NCBI GenBank assembly: GCA_937975725.1
Contig: CALJUL010000075.1
Coordinates: 1 to 16,578 of the forward strand
Source of the DNA: an uncultured Pseudoxanthomonas sp.
Lineage (GTDB): Bacteria; Pseudomonadota; Gammaproteobacteria; Xanthomonadales; Xanthomonadaceae
Length of the DNA: 16,578 nucleotides
Direction: 5' to 3'
Each line of letters begins with the position of its first letter. The first letter of the stretch is position 1. Made by a program: the position numbers and the translations under genes. The notes under the pieces were generated by a model, which saw only the letters and a program-made list of their open reading frames with translations, was not told where the DNA came from and searched no databases. Shown here in pieces: positions 1 to 11,900 of the stretch.

Positions 1-1861
<1,861 letters not shown>

Positions 1862-1881
1862 GGCGTCGGATTGCGGAGTTG

Positions 1882-1980
1882 GATTCCCTTCCGCGCACGC
1901 GGGGGAGGGCTCGGGCGGAAGCGCGGGGCGCGCCCCTCCACCCTTCGGGCACCTTCCCCCGCGAGCGGGGGAAGGGAACG
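1882..1980. repeat. Palindromic intergenic element bounded by 9-bp terminal inverted repeats
   Basis: Almost the whole holC-valS gap is one structured element. Its ends are inverted repeats TTCCCTTCC (1884-1892) and GGAAGGGAA (1970-1978). Inside are the palindrome GGGGCGCGCCCC (1925-1936), a small CCGCG/CGCGG hairpin near 1891-1902, and a near-perfect 11-bp stem, CCTTCCCCCGC (1952-1962) with GCGGGGGAAGG (1965-1975). It starts with GATTCCCTTC, which also begins the insertion inside purL at 10669, so the two may belong to one family. Such GC-rich repeats are, as I recall, common between genes in Xanthomonadaceae. In the holC-valS transcript it could act as an RNA processing or partial termination site; that role is inference. 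Confidence 0.75.
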
Positions 1981-1982
1981 CA

Positions 1983-2408
1983 TTACATATCGTGCTTGTT
2001 CACATCGAAGCCGCGCGCCTTGTACTGCTTCCAGCGCTCGCGCAGCGGTTCGCGCGCGGAAGGGTCGGCGGGGACGACTTCCAGCACGCGCTCGCAGGCG
2101 CCGTCAAAGGCGGCGTCGCGCAGGTTGATCACCAGCGGCCGCGCCGGCGCATCGAACTCCGGCGTGGCGATCAGCACGGGCGTCAGCTCGTCTTCCTCGT
2201 CGGTGCCGGCGATCTGGTGCGGGATGTAGGCTTCGTCGTCAAAGGCCCACAGCAGCTCGTCCAGTTCCTCGGCCTGCGCCGCGTCGCGCGCCAGCACCAG
2301 CGTCCACTGGTTGCTGTCGTAGGCCTTGCGGGCCAGTTCGCAGACAAGCTTGAGCGGCTCTTCGAGGAAGCGCGGCTTGGCGATCAGGTAGAAGTCGGCG
2401 CGGGGCAT
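1983..2408 (-). CDS. holC: DNA polymerase III subunit chi
   Basis: The 141-aa product matches HolC, the chi subunit of the clamp-loader assembly. Chi binds psi and the C-terminal tail of single-stranded DNA-binding protein at the replication fork. The sequence starts MPRADFYLIA and has the typical small mixed alpha/beta pattern: a helix with LKLVCELARKAY, then WTLVLARD, a LDELLWAF segment, and PLVINL before the final helix. Length is normal for the family. It lies between pepA (95 bp upstream) and valS (121 bp downstream) on the same strand, a conserved pepA-holC-valS order in gammaproteobacteria. The start at 2408 is chosen because it gives the family N-terminus. The Shine-Dalgarno is weak (GAAG). 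Confidence 0.93.
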   Translation of the reverse strand: MPRADFYLIAKPRFLEEPLKLVCELARKAYDSNQWTLVLARDAAQAEELDELLWAFDDEAYIPHQIAGTDEEDELTPVLIATPEFDAPARPLVINLRDAAFDGACERVLEVVPADPSAREPLRERWKQYKARGFDVNKHDM

Positions 2409-2426
2409 GGGCTTCGCAGTAAGTAG

Positions 2427-2500
2427 GTGAGTCGTGCGCTAGCGCGCACTGCGAGTGGTCAGCAGAGCATGGCTTGCAGCCTGCGAAGCAGGCGACTCAC
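2427..2500 (-). other. Structured intergenic sequence, closed multi-arm fold between pepA and holC
   Basis: The gap between pepA and holC folds on paper into a closed junction. The outer stem is GTGAGTCG (2427-2434) with CGACTCAC (2493-2500). Inside it are a hairpin TGCGC/GCGCA with loop TAGC (2435-2448) and a hairpin CCTGC/GCAGG with loop GAA (2480-2492). Between them lies a weaker arm with one mismatch (about 2450-2478). No T-run follows, so it is not a classical intrinsic terminator. Possible roles are a repeat element, an RNA processing site or an attenuator between the two genes. I see no coding potential in it. Confidence 0.5.
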
Positions 2501-2503
2501 TCC

Positions 2504-3985
<1,482 letters not shown>

Positions 3986-4114
3986 TGATCAGATTCCCGG
4001 TTCAGTTACGTACAATCGCGGGCCGGGCGAAGGTCGTTGGTGCCATCCCGGACCGCACAGACCGCCGCCGCAGGCGCGGCGCACAAGCCCGAGATTGTAG
4101 AACAAGCCCCCCTG
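3986..4114 (+). promoter_or_regulatory. pepA/lptF divergent promoter region and lptF leader
   Basis: This 129-bp gap separates two divergent genes and must hold both promoters. On the plus strand TACAAT at 4011-4016 matches a sigma-70 -10 element. The best -35-like sequence, TTGATC at 3985-3990, sits 20 bp upstream, which is longer than ideal. That promoter would give lptF a leader of roughly 90 nt. A second weaker plus-strand candidate is TAGAAC near 4097. I could not pick a convincing minus-strand -10 for pepA. Confidence 0.4.
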
Positions 4115-5194
4115 ATGCCGAAGCTGGACCGCTACCTCTTCCGGGAATTCACCCAGAGTTTCCTGGCCACCCTGATCATCCTGCTGATGGTCAGCGTGGG
4201 CGGCGTGATGGCGGACCTGCTGGGTGACGTGGCCGACGGCAAGGTGCCGGCGCGGCTGCTGCTGTCGCAACTGGGCCTGCAATTCCTCAATTACATGCCC
4301 TACATCATCCCGCTGGCGCTGATGCTGGGGCTGCTGCTGGCGTTCTCGCGGCTGTACCGGGATTCGGAGATGGCGGTGCTGACCGCCACCGGCATCGGCC
4401 CGCGCCGGCTGCTGCGGCCGCTGCTGTTGCTGGTGCTGCCGGTGGTGGTGCTGGTGGGCGCGTGCTCGCTGTGGCTGGGGCCGTGGGCTTCGCGCACGGC
4501 GGAGGCGATGCTGGATCACGCCAACCGCAGCCTGGTGGTGTCGGGGCTGGACGCGGGCAAGTTCACCGTGCTGTCCAGCGGGGCGGTGGTGTACGTGGGC
4601 GGGATTTCGCCGGACGGCACGGGCCTGAGCCGGGTGTTCATGCACCGCGCCAAGGACGGGCGGGTGGACGTGGTGACCGCGCGCACCGGGCAGATGTTCT
4701 TCGAGGGCGAGCGCGACCGCTACCTGCGGCTGGACGACGGCTTCCGCGTGGAAGGCCCGGACGGCCCGGGCCTGAACTACCGGCTGATCCGCTACAAGGC
4801 CAACGAGGTGGCCCTGCCCGACCGCGCCGACACCATGGACAAGGACGACCCCGAACTGCTGCCGACCACGCAATTGCTGAGCGACGCGCGCCCCGAGGCC
4901 AACGCCCAGTTGCACGCCCGTCTGACGCCGCCGCTGCTGGCGCTGGCCTTCGCCCTGCTGACCCTGCCGCTATCGCGCAGTTCGCCGCGGCAGGCCCGCT
5001 ACGGCCGGGTGATGCTGGGCTTCCTGGCGTACCTGGTCGGCGTCAGCCTGATGTTCAACGGCACCCGGTTCCTGGCCGACGGCAAGGTGCCGGGGGCGCT
5101 GGGCCTGTGGTGGCTGACCCTGCCGCTGCTGGCGGCGGCGGTGTGGTTCTACCTGCGCGACGGCAGCCTGTCGCGGCCGCGGGGGCGCGCATGA
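4115..5194 (+). CDS. lptF: LPS export ABC transporter permease LptF
   Basis: Inner-membrane subunit of the LptB2FGC complex, which extracts lipopolysaccharide from the inner membrane and pushes it along the LptA bridge to the outer membrane. The 359-aa protein starts MPKLDRYLFREF, the standard LptF opening. It has three N-terminal membrane segments (about 15-37, 55-80 and 100-122), a periplasmic beta-jellyroll-like domain in the middle (about 130-275), and three C-terminal membrane segments. The MPYIIPLALMLGLLLAFSRL stretch before the first cytoplasmic loop is typical of the YjgP/YjgQ family. An in-frame TTG at 4037 would add 26 residues, but the extension is Ala-rich and unlike the family, so the ATG at 4115 is preferred even though its Shine-Dalgarno is poor. 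Its stop overlaps the lptG start (ATGA). Confidence 0.95.
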   Translation: MPKLDRYLFREFTQSFLATLIILLMVSVGGVMADLLGDVADGKVPARLLLSQLGLQFLNYMPYIIPLALMLGLLLAFSRLYRDSEMAVLTATGIGPRRLLRPLLLLVLPVVVLVGACSLWLGPWASRTAEAMLDHANRSLVVSGLDAGKFTVLSSGAVVYVGGISPDGTGLSRVFMHRAKDGRVDVVTARTGQMFFEGERDRYLRLDDGFRVEGPDGPGLNYRLIRYKANEVALPDRADTMDKDDPELLPTTQLLSDARPEANAQLHARLTPPLLALAFALLTLPLSRSSPRQARYGRVMLGFLAYLVGVSLMFNGTRFLADGKVPGALGLWWLTLPLLAAAVWFYLRDGSLSRPRGRA

Positions 5195-6291
5195 GGCTGT
5201 TGCCGCGCCTGCACGATACCTACGTGGGCCAGGTGGTGCTGGTCACCGTGCTGCTGACCTGGGCGGTGCTGGTGGGGCTGGACGTGGTGATGGCCCTGTC
5301 CGGCGAGATCGGCGACCTGGGGCAGGGCAACTACACCTTCGGCCACGCGGTGGCGTGGGTGCTGTACACGGTGCCGCGGCGCGCCTACACCATGTTCCCG
5401 ACCGCCGCGGTGATCGGCTCGCTGATGGGGCTGGGCCAGTTGGCGGCTAGTTCCGAACTGACCGCCCTGCGCGCCGTGGGCCTGTCGCGGCTGCGGTTGA
5501 GCGTGTCGGTGGCCGCGGCGCTGGCGCTGCTGACCGGCCTGATGGTGGTCAGCGGCGAGACCCTGGGCCCTTGGGGCCAGCGCCAGGCCGACATCCTGAA
5601 GAACAACGCGCGCACCGGCAGCGTGGCCATCGACCGCTACGCCGGCATGTGGGCGCGCGAGGGCAACACCTTCCTCTACGCGCAGAGCGGCGAGGAGCGC
5701 GAGCAGGACGGCCGGGTGGTGCTGCAACTGCGCGACGTGCGCATGTACGAGCTGGCCGACGACGGCCGCCTGGCCTCGATCGCGCACGCCGCCACCGCCG
5801 AGCACCTGGACGGCTACTGGCTGCTGAAGAACGTGCGCCGTACCACCTTCAACGAGCGCTCGGCCACCCAGACCACGGTGCTGGGCGAGCGCTGGGAATC
5901 CGAACTGGACGCGTCGGTGCTGTCGTCCAGCCTGGTGCGCGCGCGCAACATGCCCAGCCGCGAGCTGAGCCAGAACATCGACTACCGCAAGCGCAACGGC
6001 CTGGACGCGCGCGACTACGAGGACCAGTACTGGGCGCGCTGGTTCTATCCGCTCAACGTGCTGGCGCTGTGCCTGGCCGCCATTCCGTTCGCGTTCGGCA
6101 GCCTGCGCAGCGGCGGCATGGGCAAGCGGCTGTTCATGGGCATCGTGTTCGCGGTCGGCTTCTGGGTGTTGCAGACCATGTTCGTGCGCCTGGCCGGCGC
6201 GTTCCGGCTGGACTACCGCGTCGCCTATATGATTCCGCCGGCGTTGCTGATGTTCGCCTCGTGGGCGATGTTCCGGAAGCGCAGCCGCTAG
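5191..6291 (+). CDS. lptG: LPS export ABC transporter permease LptG
   Basis: Partner permease of LptF in the LPS exporter; the two form the membrane cavity that takes up LPS, driven by the LptB ATPase (not in this window). The 366-aa product has the family layout: an N-terminal membrane helix (about 12-38), a pair at about 60-85 and 100-122, a periplasmic domain (about 130-280, with the GNTFLYA segment), and three C-terminal helices starting at RWFYPLNVLALCLAAIPFAFG. The start codon lies within the ATGA overlap with lptF, so translation is probably coupled and subunit levels matched. The stop codon sits inside an 18-bp palindrome. The following gene is on the opposite strand, so the lptFG operon ends here. 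Confidence 0.95.
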   Translation: MRLLPRLHDTYVGQVVLVTVLLTWAVLVGLDVVMALSGEIGDLGQGNYTFGHAVAWVLYTVPRRAYTMFPTAAVIGSLMGLGQLAASSELTALRAVGLSRLRLSVSVAAALALLTGLMVVSGETLGPWGQRQADILKNNARTGSVAIDRYAGMWAREGNTFLYAQSGEEREQDGRVVLQLRDVRMYELADDGRLASIAHAATAEHLDGYWLLKNVRRTTFNERSATQTTVLGERWESELDASVLSSSLVRARNMPSRELSQNIDYRKRNGLDARDYEDQYWARWFYPLNVLALCLAAIPFAFGSLRSGGMGKRLFMGIVFAVGFWVLQTMFVRLAGAFRLDYRVAYMIPPALLMFASWAMFRKRSR

Positions 6292-6298
6292 CGGCTGC
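6281..6298. terminator. Perfect 18-bp palindrome spanning the lptG stop codon
   Basis: GCAGCCGC (6281-6288) and GCGGCTGC (6291-6298) are exact complements around the central TA, so the lptG stop TAG is part of the symmetry. It lies between two convergent genes, where a bidirectional terminator is expected. There is no T-tract on either side, so a classical intrinsic terminator is not proven. The rest of the gap (6299-6368) shows nothing clear. Confidence 0.4.
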
Positions 6299-6368
6299 AT
6301 CGCACCGCTGCCAGGAAAGCCGTTCGGAGGAAAGTCGCGCGATCCGCGCCGCGCGCAGGCGACGGGCC

Positions 6369-6854
6369 TCAGCGCGCCCGCTTGGGCAACCGCACCATCC
6401 GCGTACCGCTGAAGCGGTCGTGCCAGGCCAGCCGGTCCCGGTCCAGCCACGCCCACCAGAAGCCCAGCCCGGCCGGAAGCGTGGACAGCGTGGCCATGGC
6501 GAAGCGCTTCCACAGCGCGCGCCGCGTCGGCGCGGCGCCATCGGCGGCCACGACCTTGAGCCGCCAGGGACGCATGCCCAGGGTCTGTCCGCCGCGGCCC
6601 CAACTGAAGGTGGCGTACAGGCCGGTGACCAGCCAGCAGGCGAACCATTCGGCCCATCCCAGCGGGCTGAAGGCTTCCACGTTGTGGCGGACGTTGCCGC
6701 TGAGGGCGACGTCGACCAGCACGAACGGGATGGCGGTGAGCATCCACAGCGCCAGCACCGGCAACAGGTCGTACAGCAGCGCCAGCAGGCGCCAGCCGAT
6801 GTGGGCGCGCGGTTTTCCGGTCGGCGGGGTGGTATCGGGGGAGGGGCTTTCCAT
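6369..6854 (-). CDS. RDD family membrane protein
   Basis: The 161-aa protein has three predicted membrane segments (about 20-45, 66-88 and 115-135) and the conserved Arg/Asp pattern that names the RDD family. WRLLALLYDLLP in the first helix supplies R and D, GGQTLGMRPWRLKVV is the loop typical of the family, and LAWHDRFSGTRMV is the C-terminal motif. The molecular function of most RDD proteins is unknown; some are linked to transport or ion homeostasis. It converges on lptG (77-bp gap) and diverges from xerD (41-bp gap). The minus-strand leader contains GGGAGG about 15 bases before the ATG, a somewhat distant Shine-Dalgarno. No substrate can be proposed from the sequence. Confidence 0.9.
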   Translation of the reverse strand: MESPSPDTTPPTGKPRAHIGWRLLALLYDLLPVLALWMLTAIPFVLVDVALSGNVRHNVEAFSPLGWAEWFACWLVTGLYATFSWGRGGQTLGMRPWRLKVVAADGAAPTRRALWKRFAMATLSTLPAGLGFWWAWLDRDRLAWHDRFSGTRMVRLPKRAR

Positions 6855-6895
6855 CGCGACAGGATAGCCTCCCGGGCATCGACTAAGCTTGCCGC

Positions 6896-7894
6896 ATGAG
6901 TGCCCGCACGCCCGCCGAACGCCGCCAGCTTGTCGCCGCGCTGCCGCCGGTGCCCGACGCCGATACCGCCGCGATCGCCGCCTTCATCGACGCGATCTGG
7001 GCCGAGAGTGGCCAGGCCAGGCCCACCCTGGACAGCTACCGGCGCGACCTGGAGGGCTACGCGCGCTGGGCGCATGCGCGGGCCGGCAGGCCGGCGCCGG
7101 GGGAAACCGGCGCGCTGGCCGGGGCCAGCCGCGAGGATCTGTTCGGCTACCTCGGCTGGCGCACGCGGCAGGGCTATTCGCCGCGCAGCACCGCGCGGCT
7201 GCTGTCGGCGCTGCGCGCGTTCTTCGGCTGGTGGCTGCGCCGCGGCAGCCGCCACGACGACCCCACCGCGCTGCTCGATCCGCCCAAGCTGCCGCGTTCA
7301 TTGCCCAAGGCGCTGTCCGAGAGCGAGATCGAGGCGCTGCTGGCGGCGCCGGACACGGACGCGCCGGACGGGCTGCGCGACCGCGCCATGCTCGAACTGA
7401 TGTACGCGGCCGGGCTGCGCGTCAGCGAACTGGTGAACCTGCCCGCCAACGGCGTCAACCTGCGCCAGGGCGTGATCCGGGTCGCCGGCAAGGGCGGCAA
7501 GGACCGGCTGGTGCCGCTGGGCGAGGAATCGCAGCACTGGCTGCAACGCTACCTGGACACGGCGCGCGCGCGCCTGGCGGGCGGCCGCGCCGTGCCCAAG
7601 ATGGACGACGGCGAAGTGCCGCTGTTCATCGAGGCCACGCGCAAGCCGCCGACCCGGCAGGCGTTCTGGGCACTGGTCAAGCGCTACGCCGCGGCCGCCG
7701 GCATCGACCCGGCGCGGATCAGCCCGCACGGGCTGCGGCACAGCTTCGCCACCCACCTGCTCAACCGCGGCGCCGACCTGCGCGCGCTGCAATTGCTGCT
7801 CGGCCACAGCTCGCTGTCCACCACCCAGATCTACACGCTGGTCGCCCGCGAGCACCTCAAGCACCTGCACGGCCGCCACCATCCGCGCGCGTGA
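6896..7894 (+). CDS. xerD: Site-specific tyrosine recombinase XerD
   Basis: Works with XerC and FtsK at the dif site to resolve chromosome dimers. The 332-aa protein has an N-terminal SAM-like core-binding domain (about 24-125, with LDSYRRDLEGYARW) and a C-terminal catalytic domain. All catalytic residues are visible: R175 (GLRVSEL), K199 (GKGGKDR), H278 and R281 (HGLRH), H304 (LLGH) and nucleophile Y313 (QIYT). They sit 27 to 34 residues later than in E. coli XerD because of an N-terminal extension of roughly 25-27 residues and a short insertion near 225-240. HGLRHSFATHLLNRGADLR is a typical Xer signature. XerD is preferred over XerC from overall resemblance and from the dsbC neighbour, which follows xerD in E. 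coli too. Confidence 0.93.
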   Translation: MSARTPAERRQLVAALPPVPDADTAAIAAFIDAIWAESGQARPTLDSYRRDLEGYARWAHARAGRPAPGETGALAGASREDLFGYLGWRTRQGYSPRSTARLLSALRAFFGWWLRRGSRHDDPTALLDPPKLPRSLPKALSESEIEALLAAPDTDAPDGLRDRAMLELMYAAGLRVSELVNLPANGVNLRQGVIRVAGKGGKDRLVPLGEESQHWLQRYLDTARARLAGGRAVPKMDDGEVPLFIEATRKPPTRQAFWALVKRYAAAAGIDPARISPHGLRHSFATHLLNRGADLRALQLLLGHSSLSTTQIYTLVAREHLKHLHGRHHPRA

Positions 7895-7928
7895 CGCGTC
7901 TCACGCTTGCGCGGGGTTAAGCCCCCGC
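7889..7928 (+). terminator. Two short GC-rich hairpins after xerD
   Basis: GCGTGA (7889-7894, containing the xerD stop) pairs with TCACGC (7901-7906). Directly after it, GCGGGG (7911-7916) pairs with CCCCGC (7923-7928). They lie in the 99-bp xerD-dsbC gap and may terminate or attenuate xerD transcription, though no T-run follows. The remainder of the gap has only a weak promoter-like GAGAAT preceded by TGC, near 7940-7950. Confidence 0.35.
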
Positions 7929-7993
7929 CCCGGGCGCATGTGCGAGAATTCCGCGGACTACAGCGATTGGCGGCCCCGCGGCCGCGAGACCGG

Positions 7994-8851
7994 ATGCCCT
8001 TGATGACCCGTTTGATCTCCGTCGCCCTGCTGGGCGCCCTCAGCCTGACCGCCTGCGCGCAGTCGCCGCAGCCGGGCACGGCCCAGGACGATGCGCAGGC
8101 CGCGCCTGCGCCCGCGCCGCGCCAGCTCAAGCCGGGCGAAGGCGCCACCGCGGACGACCGCGCCCGCTCGGCCATCGCCCAGCTCAACGCCAACGCCCGC
8201 GTGGATTACGTCGGCGCGGCGCCGCTGGCGGGGTTCCGCGAAGTCATCGCCGGCGGCCAGTTGCTGTACGTCAGCGACGACGGCCGCTACGTCATGCAGG
8301 GCGCGCTGCTCGACCTGCAACAGCAGCAGGACCTCATGCAGGTCAGCCCGGCGATGGCCGAGCTGCGCCGCAAGCTCATCGCCACCATCCCCCGTTCCGA
8401 GCGCATCGTGTTCGCGCCGCCCGACGCCAAGTACACGGTGACGGTCTTCACCGACATCGAATGCGGCTACTGCCGCAAGCTGCACGGCGAGATCGGCGAG
8501 CTCAACCGGCTGGGCGTGGCGGTGGAATACCTGGCCTTCCCGCGCATGGGCCTGGGCAGCCAGGACCACAAGGACATGATCTCGGTCTGGTGCGCCTCGG
8601 ACCGCAAGCGCGCCCTGACCGACGCCAAGGCCGGCAAGCCGGTGCCCGAGCGCGACTGCCGCAACCCGGTGACCATGGAATACGACGTCGGCCAGCGCAT
8701 CGGCGTGAGCGGCACCCCCGCCATCTACTCGGCCGAGGGCATCCAGCTCGGCGGCTACCTGCCGCCGGCGGCCCTGCGGGCCAAGCTGGACGAACTGGCC
8801 GCCAAGAAGGCCGGCGGCGCCCCGCCGGTCGCGGCCGCCGGCGCCCCCTGA
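7994..8851 (+). CDS. dsbC: DsbC-like thiol:disulfide isomerase with a lipobox
   Basis: Periplasmic isomerase that reshuffles wrong disulfides and is kept reduced by DsbD. The thioredoxin-fold part has the active site C157-G-Y-C160, identical to the E. coli DsbC motif, the cis-proline loop GTP (P242), and a second Cys pair C200 and C222. Residues about 50-130 form the N-terminal dimerisation region. With the start at 7994 (285 aa; ATG at 8003 is an alternative three codons later) the signal peptide ends L-T-A-C at residues 18-21, a good lipobox. The protein may therefore be an outer-membrane lipoprotein rather than soluble, since no Asp follows the Cys. An in-frame ATG at 7907 would place an Arg-rich 29-residue stretch before the signal peptide and is rejected. 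Confidence 0.9.
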   Translation: MPLMTRLISVALLGALSLTACAQSPQPGTAQDDAQAAPAPAPRQLKPGEGATADDRARSAIAQLNANARVDYVGAAPLAGFREVIAGGQLLYVSDDGRYVMQGALLDLQQQQDLMQVSPAMAELRRKLIATIPRSERIVFAPPDAKYTVTVFTDIECGYCRKLHGEIGELNRLGVAVEYLAFPRMGLGSQDHKDMISVWCASDRKRALTDAKAGKPVPERDCRNPVTMEYDVGQRIGVSGTPAIYSAEGIQLGGYLPPAALRAKLDELAAKKAGGAPPVAAAGAP

Positions 8852-8861
8852 CCCGTTCCGG

Positions 8862-8880
8862 AGCCGGCCCCGCGCCGGCT
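8862..8880 (+). terminator. Hairpin between dsbC and purL
   Basis: AGCCGGC (8862-8868) and GCCGGCT (8874-8880) form a perfect 7-bp stem with a 5-nt loop, 10 bp after the dsbC stop. There is no clear T-tract after it, so it is a weak terminator candidate. It ends just before the TACAAT of the purL promoter. Confidence 0.45.
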
Positions 8881-8884
8881 TCGC

Positions 8885-8890
8885 TACAAT
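8885..8890 (+). promoter_or_regulatory. Candidate -10 element of purL
   Basis: TACAAT, 42 bp before the purL ATG, is a near-consensus sigma-70 -10 hexamer and matches the hexamer found ahead of lptF. No convincing -35 is seen at 16-18 bp spacing. The region overlaps the upstream hairpin. No PUR-box-like operator was recognised. Confidence 0.4.
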
Positions 8891-8931
8891 AGCGGGCCCC
8901 GTCCTGACGGCACGCCCCCACGGTTCCGGAC

Positions 8932-11900
8932 ATGATCGTCCTCGAAGGCCAGCCGGCCTTGTCGCCCTTCCGCCGCGCGCGGCTCGAATCCAAGCTCCAG
9001 TCCCTCGCTCCGTCCGTCCGCATCCGCGGTGCGTGGCACGTCTATTTCGTCGAGGCCGAAGCCGGCGCAGCCCCCGACCGGGACGCCCTGCGGCGCATCC
9101 TGCAGGCGGTGGAACAGACGCCGCCGCCGGCCGAGGGCGCCGTCTCCCGCTTCGTCACCCCCCGGCTGGGCACGCTCTCGCCCTGGGCCAGCAAGGCCAC
9201 CGAACTGCTGCGCGGCGCCGGCCAGCCGGTCAAGCGCGTCGAGCGCGGCCTGCGCATCGACCTGGAAGGCTGGGACGACGCTTTGCCCGCGCTGGCGAAG
9301 GCCCTGCACGACCCGATGACCCAATCCCTGCTCGCCACCCGCGAGCAGGCGCAGGCGCTGTTCGACGCGCCGCCGCGCGGCGAGCTGGAGCGCATCCCGC
9401 TGGCGCAGCTCGAAGCCGCCAATGCCCGCCTGGGCCTGGCGCTGGCCGAGGACGAGATCGAGTACCTGCGCGCGCGCTACGGCGAACTCGGCCGCGATCC
9501 GTCCGACGTCGAGCTGATGATGTTCGCGCAGGCCAATTCCGAGCACTGCCGGCACAAGATCTTCAACGCGAGCTGGACCATCGACGGCAAGGAGCAAGAC
9601 CGCTCCCTGTTCCGCATGATCAAGCACACCCACGCGCAGACGCCCGAGCACACGCTCAGCGCCTACAGCGACAATGCCGCCGTGCTGGAAGGCTACCCGG
9701 CCGCGCGCTTCCGCCCCGGTGCGGGCGGGCAGTACCGCATCGAAGCCACGCTGGACTCGGCCTTCTGCATCAAGGTGGAGACGCACAACCATCCCACCGC
9801 GATCGCGCCGTTCCCCGGCGCCAGCACCGGCGCTGGCGGCGAGATCCGCGACGAAGGCGCCACCGGCCGCGGCGGCAAGCCCAAGGCCGGCCTGACCGGC
9901 TTCACCGTCTCGCACCTGCGCATCCCCACGCTGCCGCAGCCGTGGGAAAGCCCGCGCCCGCTCAACCCGCGCATGGCGCCGGCGCTGGAGATCATGCTGG
10001 ACGGCCCGCTGGGCGGCGCCGCGTTCAACAACGAATTCGGCCGCCCCAACCTGCTGGGCTATTTCCGCAGCTTCGAACTGGCCGAGGGCGAGGGCCTCAC
10101 CCGCGCCTACGACAAGCCGATCATGCTGGCCGGCGGCCTGGGCGCGATCGACCGCATCCAGGTGGAGAAGAAGACACTGTCGCCCGGCGACGCGGTGATC
10201 GTGCTCGGCGGCCCGGCCATGCTGATCGGCCTGGGCGGCGGCGCGGCCAGTTCGGTGGCCTCCGGCGAAAGCGCCGAGGAACTCGATTTCGCCAGCGTGC
10301 AGCGCGACAACCCGGAGATGGAGCGCCGCTGCCAGGAGGTCATCGACCGCTGCGTGGCGATGGGCGAGGACAATCCCATCCTGTGGTTCCACGACGTCGG
10401 CGCGGGCGGCCTGTCCAACGCCATCCCCGAGCTGCTGCACGACTCCGGCGTGGGCGGCGTGATCGACCTGGGCAAGGTGCCCAGCGACGACCCCTCGCTG
10501 TCGCCGCTGGAACTGTGGTGCAACGAATCGCAGGAACGCTATGTGCTGGGCGTGCCGCAGGCGCGGCTGGCCGAATTCGCCGCGATCTGCGAGCGCGAGC
10601 GGTGTCCGTTCGCGGCGGTCGGTGTGGCGACGCAGGAAGAGCGCTTGGTCGTCGGCTATGGCGCGCTTGATTCCCTTCTCCCACCGGGAGAAGGTGGCGC
10701 GCAGCGCCGGATGAGGGGCGACGAAGGTCAAGGCGGTTCGGACGCCGCTGTCTCCGTTTCCCCTCACCCCAACCCCTCTCCCGAGGGGAGAGGGGCTTAC
10801 CCCATCGACCTGCCGATGGACGTGCTGTTCGGCAAGCCGCCGAAGATGCATCGCGACACCGCGCATCCCGCGGCGCCGGCATGGCCCGCGCTGCAGACCG
10901 CCGCCCTGGACCTGCACGAGGCCGGCCTGCGCGTGCTGGCGCACCCGACGGTGGCGGCCAAGCAGTTCCTCATCACCATCGGCGACCGCAGCGTCGGCGG
11001 CCTGACCGCACGCGACCAGTTGGTCGGCCCGTGGCAGATGCCGGTAGCCGACTGCGCGATCACCCTGAGCGGCTATGAAGGCTTCGTCGGCGAAGCGATG
11101 GCCATCGGCGAACGCACGCCGCTGGCCCTGCTCGACGCTGCCGCCGCCGCGCGCATGGCCGTGGGCGAGGCGATCACCAACCTGTGCGCCGCACCGGTGG
11201 AATCGCTGCACCGCGTGAAGCTGTCCGCCAACTGGATGGCCGCCTGCGGTCATCCGGGCGAAGACGCGCTGCTGTTCGACGCGGTGAAGGCCGTCGGCAT
11301 GGAGCTGTGCCCGGACCTGGACATCAGCATCCCGGTCGGCAAGGACTCGCTGTCGATGCAGGCGCAGTGGCACGGCGATGGCCAGGCGCAGAAATCGGTG
11401 TCGCCGGTCTCCCTCATCATCAGCGCCTTCGCCCCCGTCACCGACGTGCGCACGCAGTCGACGCCGCTGCTGGCGCGCGAGGACGACAGCGACCTGTGGC
11501 TGATCGGCCTGGGCGCCGGCAAGAAGCGCCTCGGCGGTTCGGTGCTGGCGCAGGTCTATCCGCAGTCCGGTGGCGACGCCGCGTGGCCGGCGTTCGCCGG
11601 CGACGACCGCGACGAAAGCGTGCCGGACCTCGACGATCCGCAGCGGCTGCGCGATTTCTTCCACCTGATCGCCGACGCGCGCGAGGCCGGCCTGCTGCTG
11701 GCCTACCACGACCGCAGCGACGGCGGCGCCTTCGCCACGCTGTGCGAAATGGCATTCGCCTCGCACATGGGCCTGGACATCAACCTCGACGGCTGGGGCG
11801 ACGACCCGTTCCGCACGCTGTTCGCCGAGGAACTCGGCGCGGTGGTGCAGGTGGCGGCGGAAGATCGTGCCGCCTTCGCCGACCTGGTGGAGCGCCATGC

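Noticed and set aside
2427..2500. tRNA or tRNA-like gene, suggested by the closed multi-arm fold
   Set aside because: Loops are only 3-4 nt, there is no TTC-type T loop or anticodon-sized loop, and the outer stem is 8 bp.
4037..4114. TTG-initiated N-terminal extension of lptF
   Set aside because: The added 26 residues are Ala-rich and do not resemble LptF, whose usual start MPKLDRYLFREF is at 4115.
7907..7993. Upstream ATG for dsbC
   Set aside because: It would place a 29-residue Arg-rich stretch before the signal peptide and prevent export.
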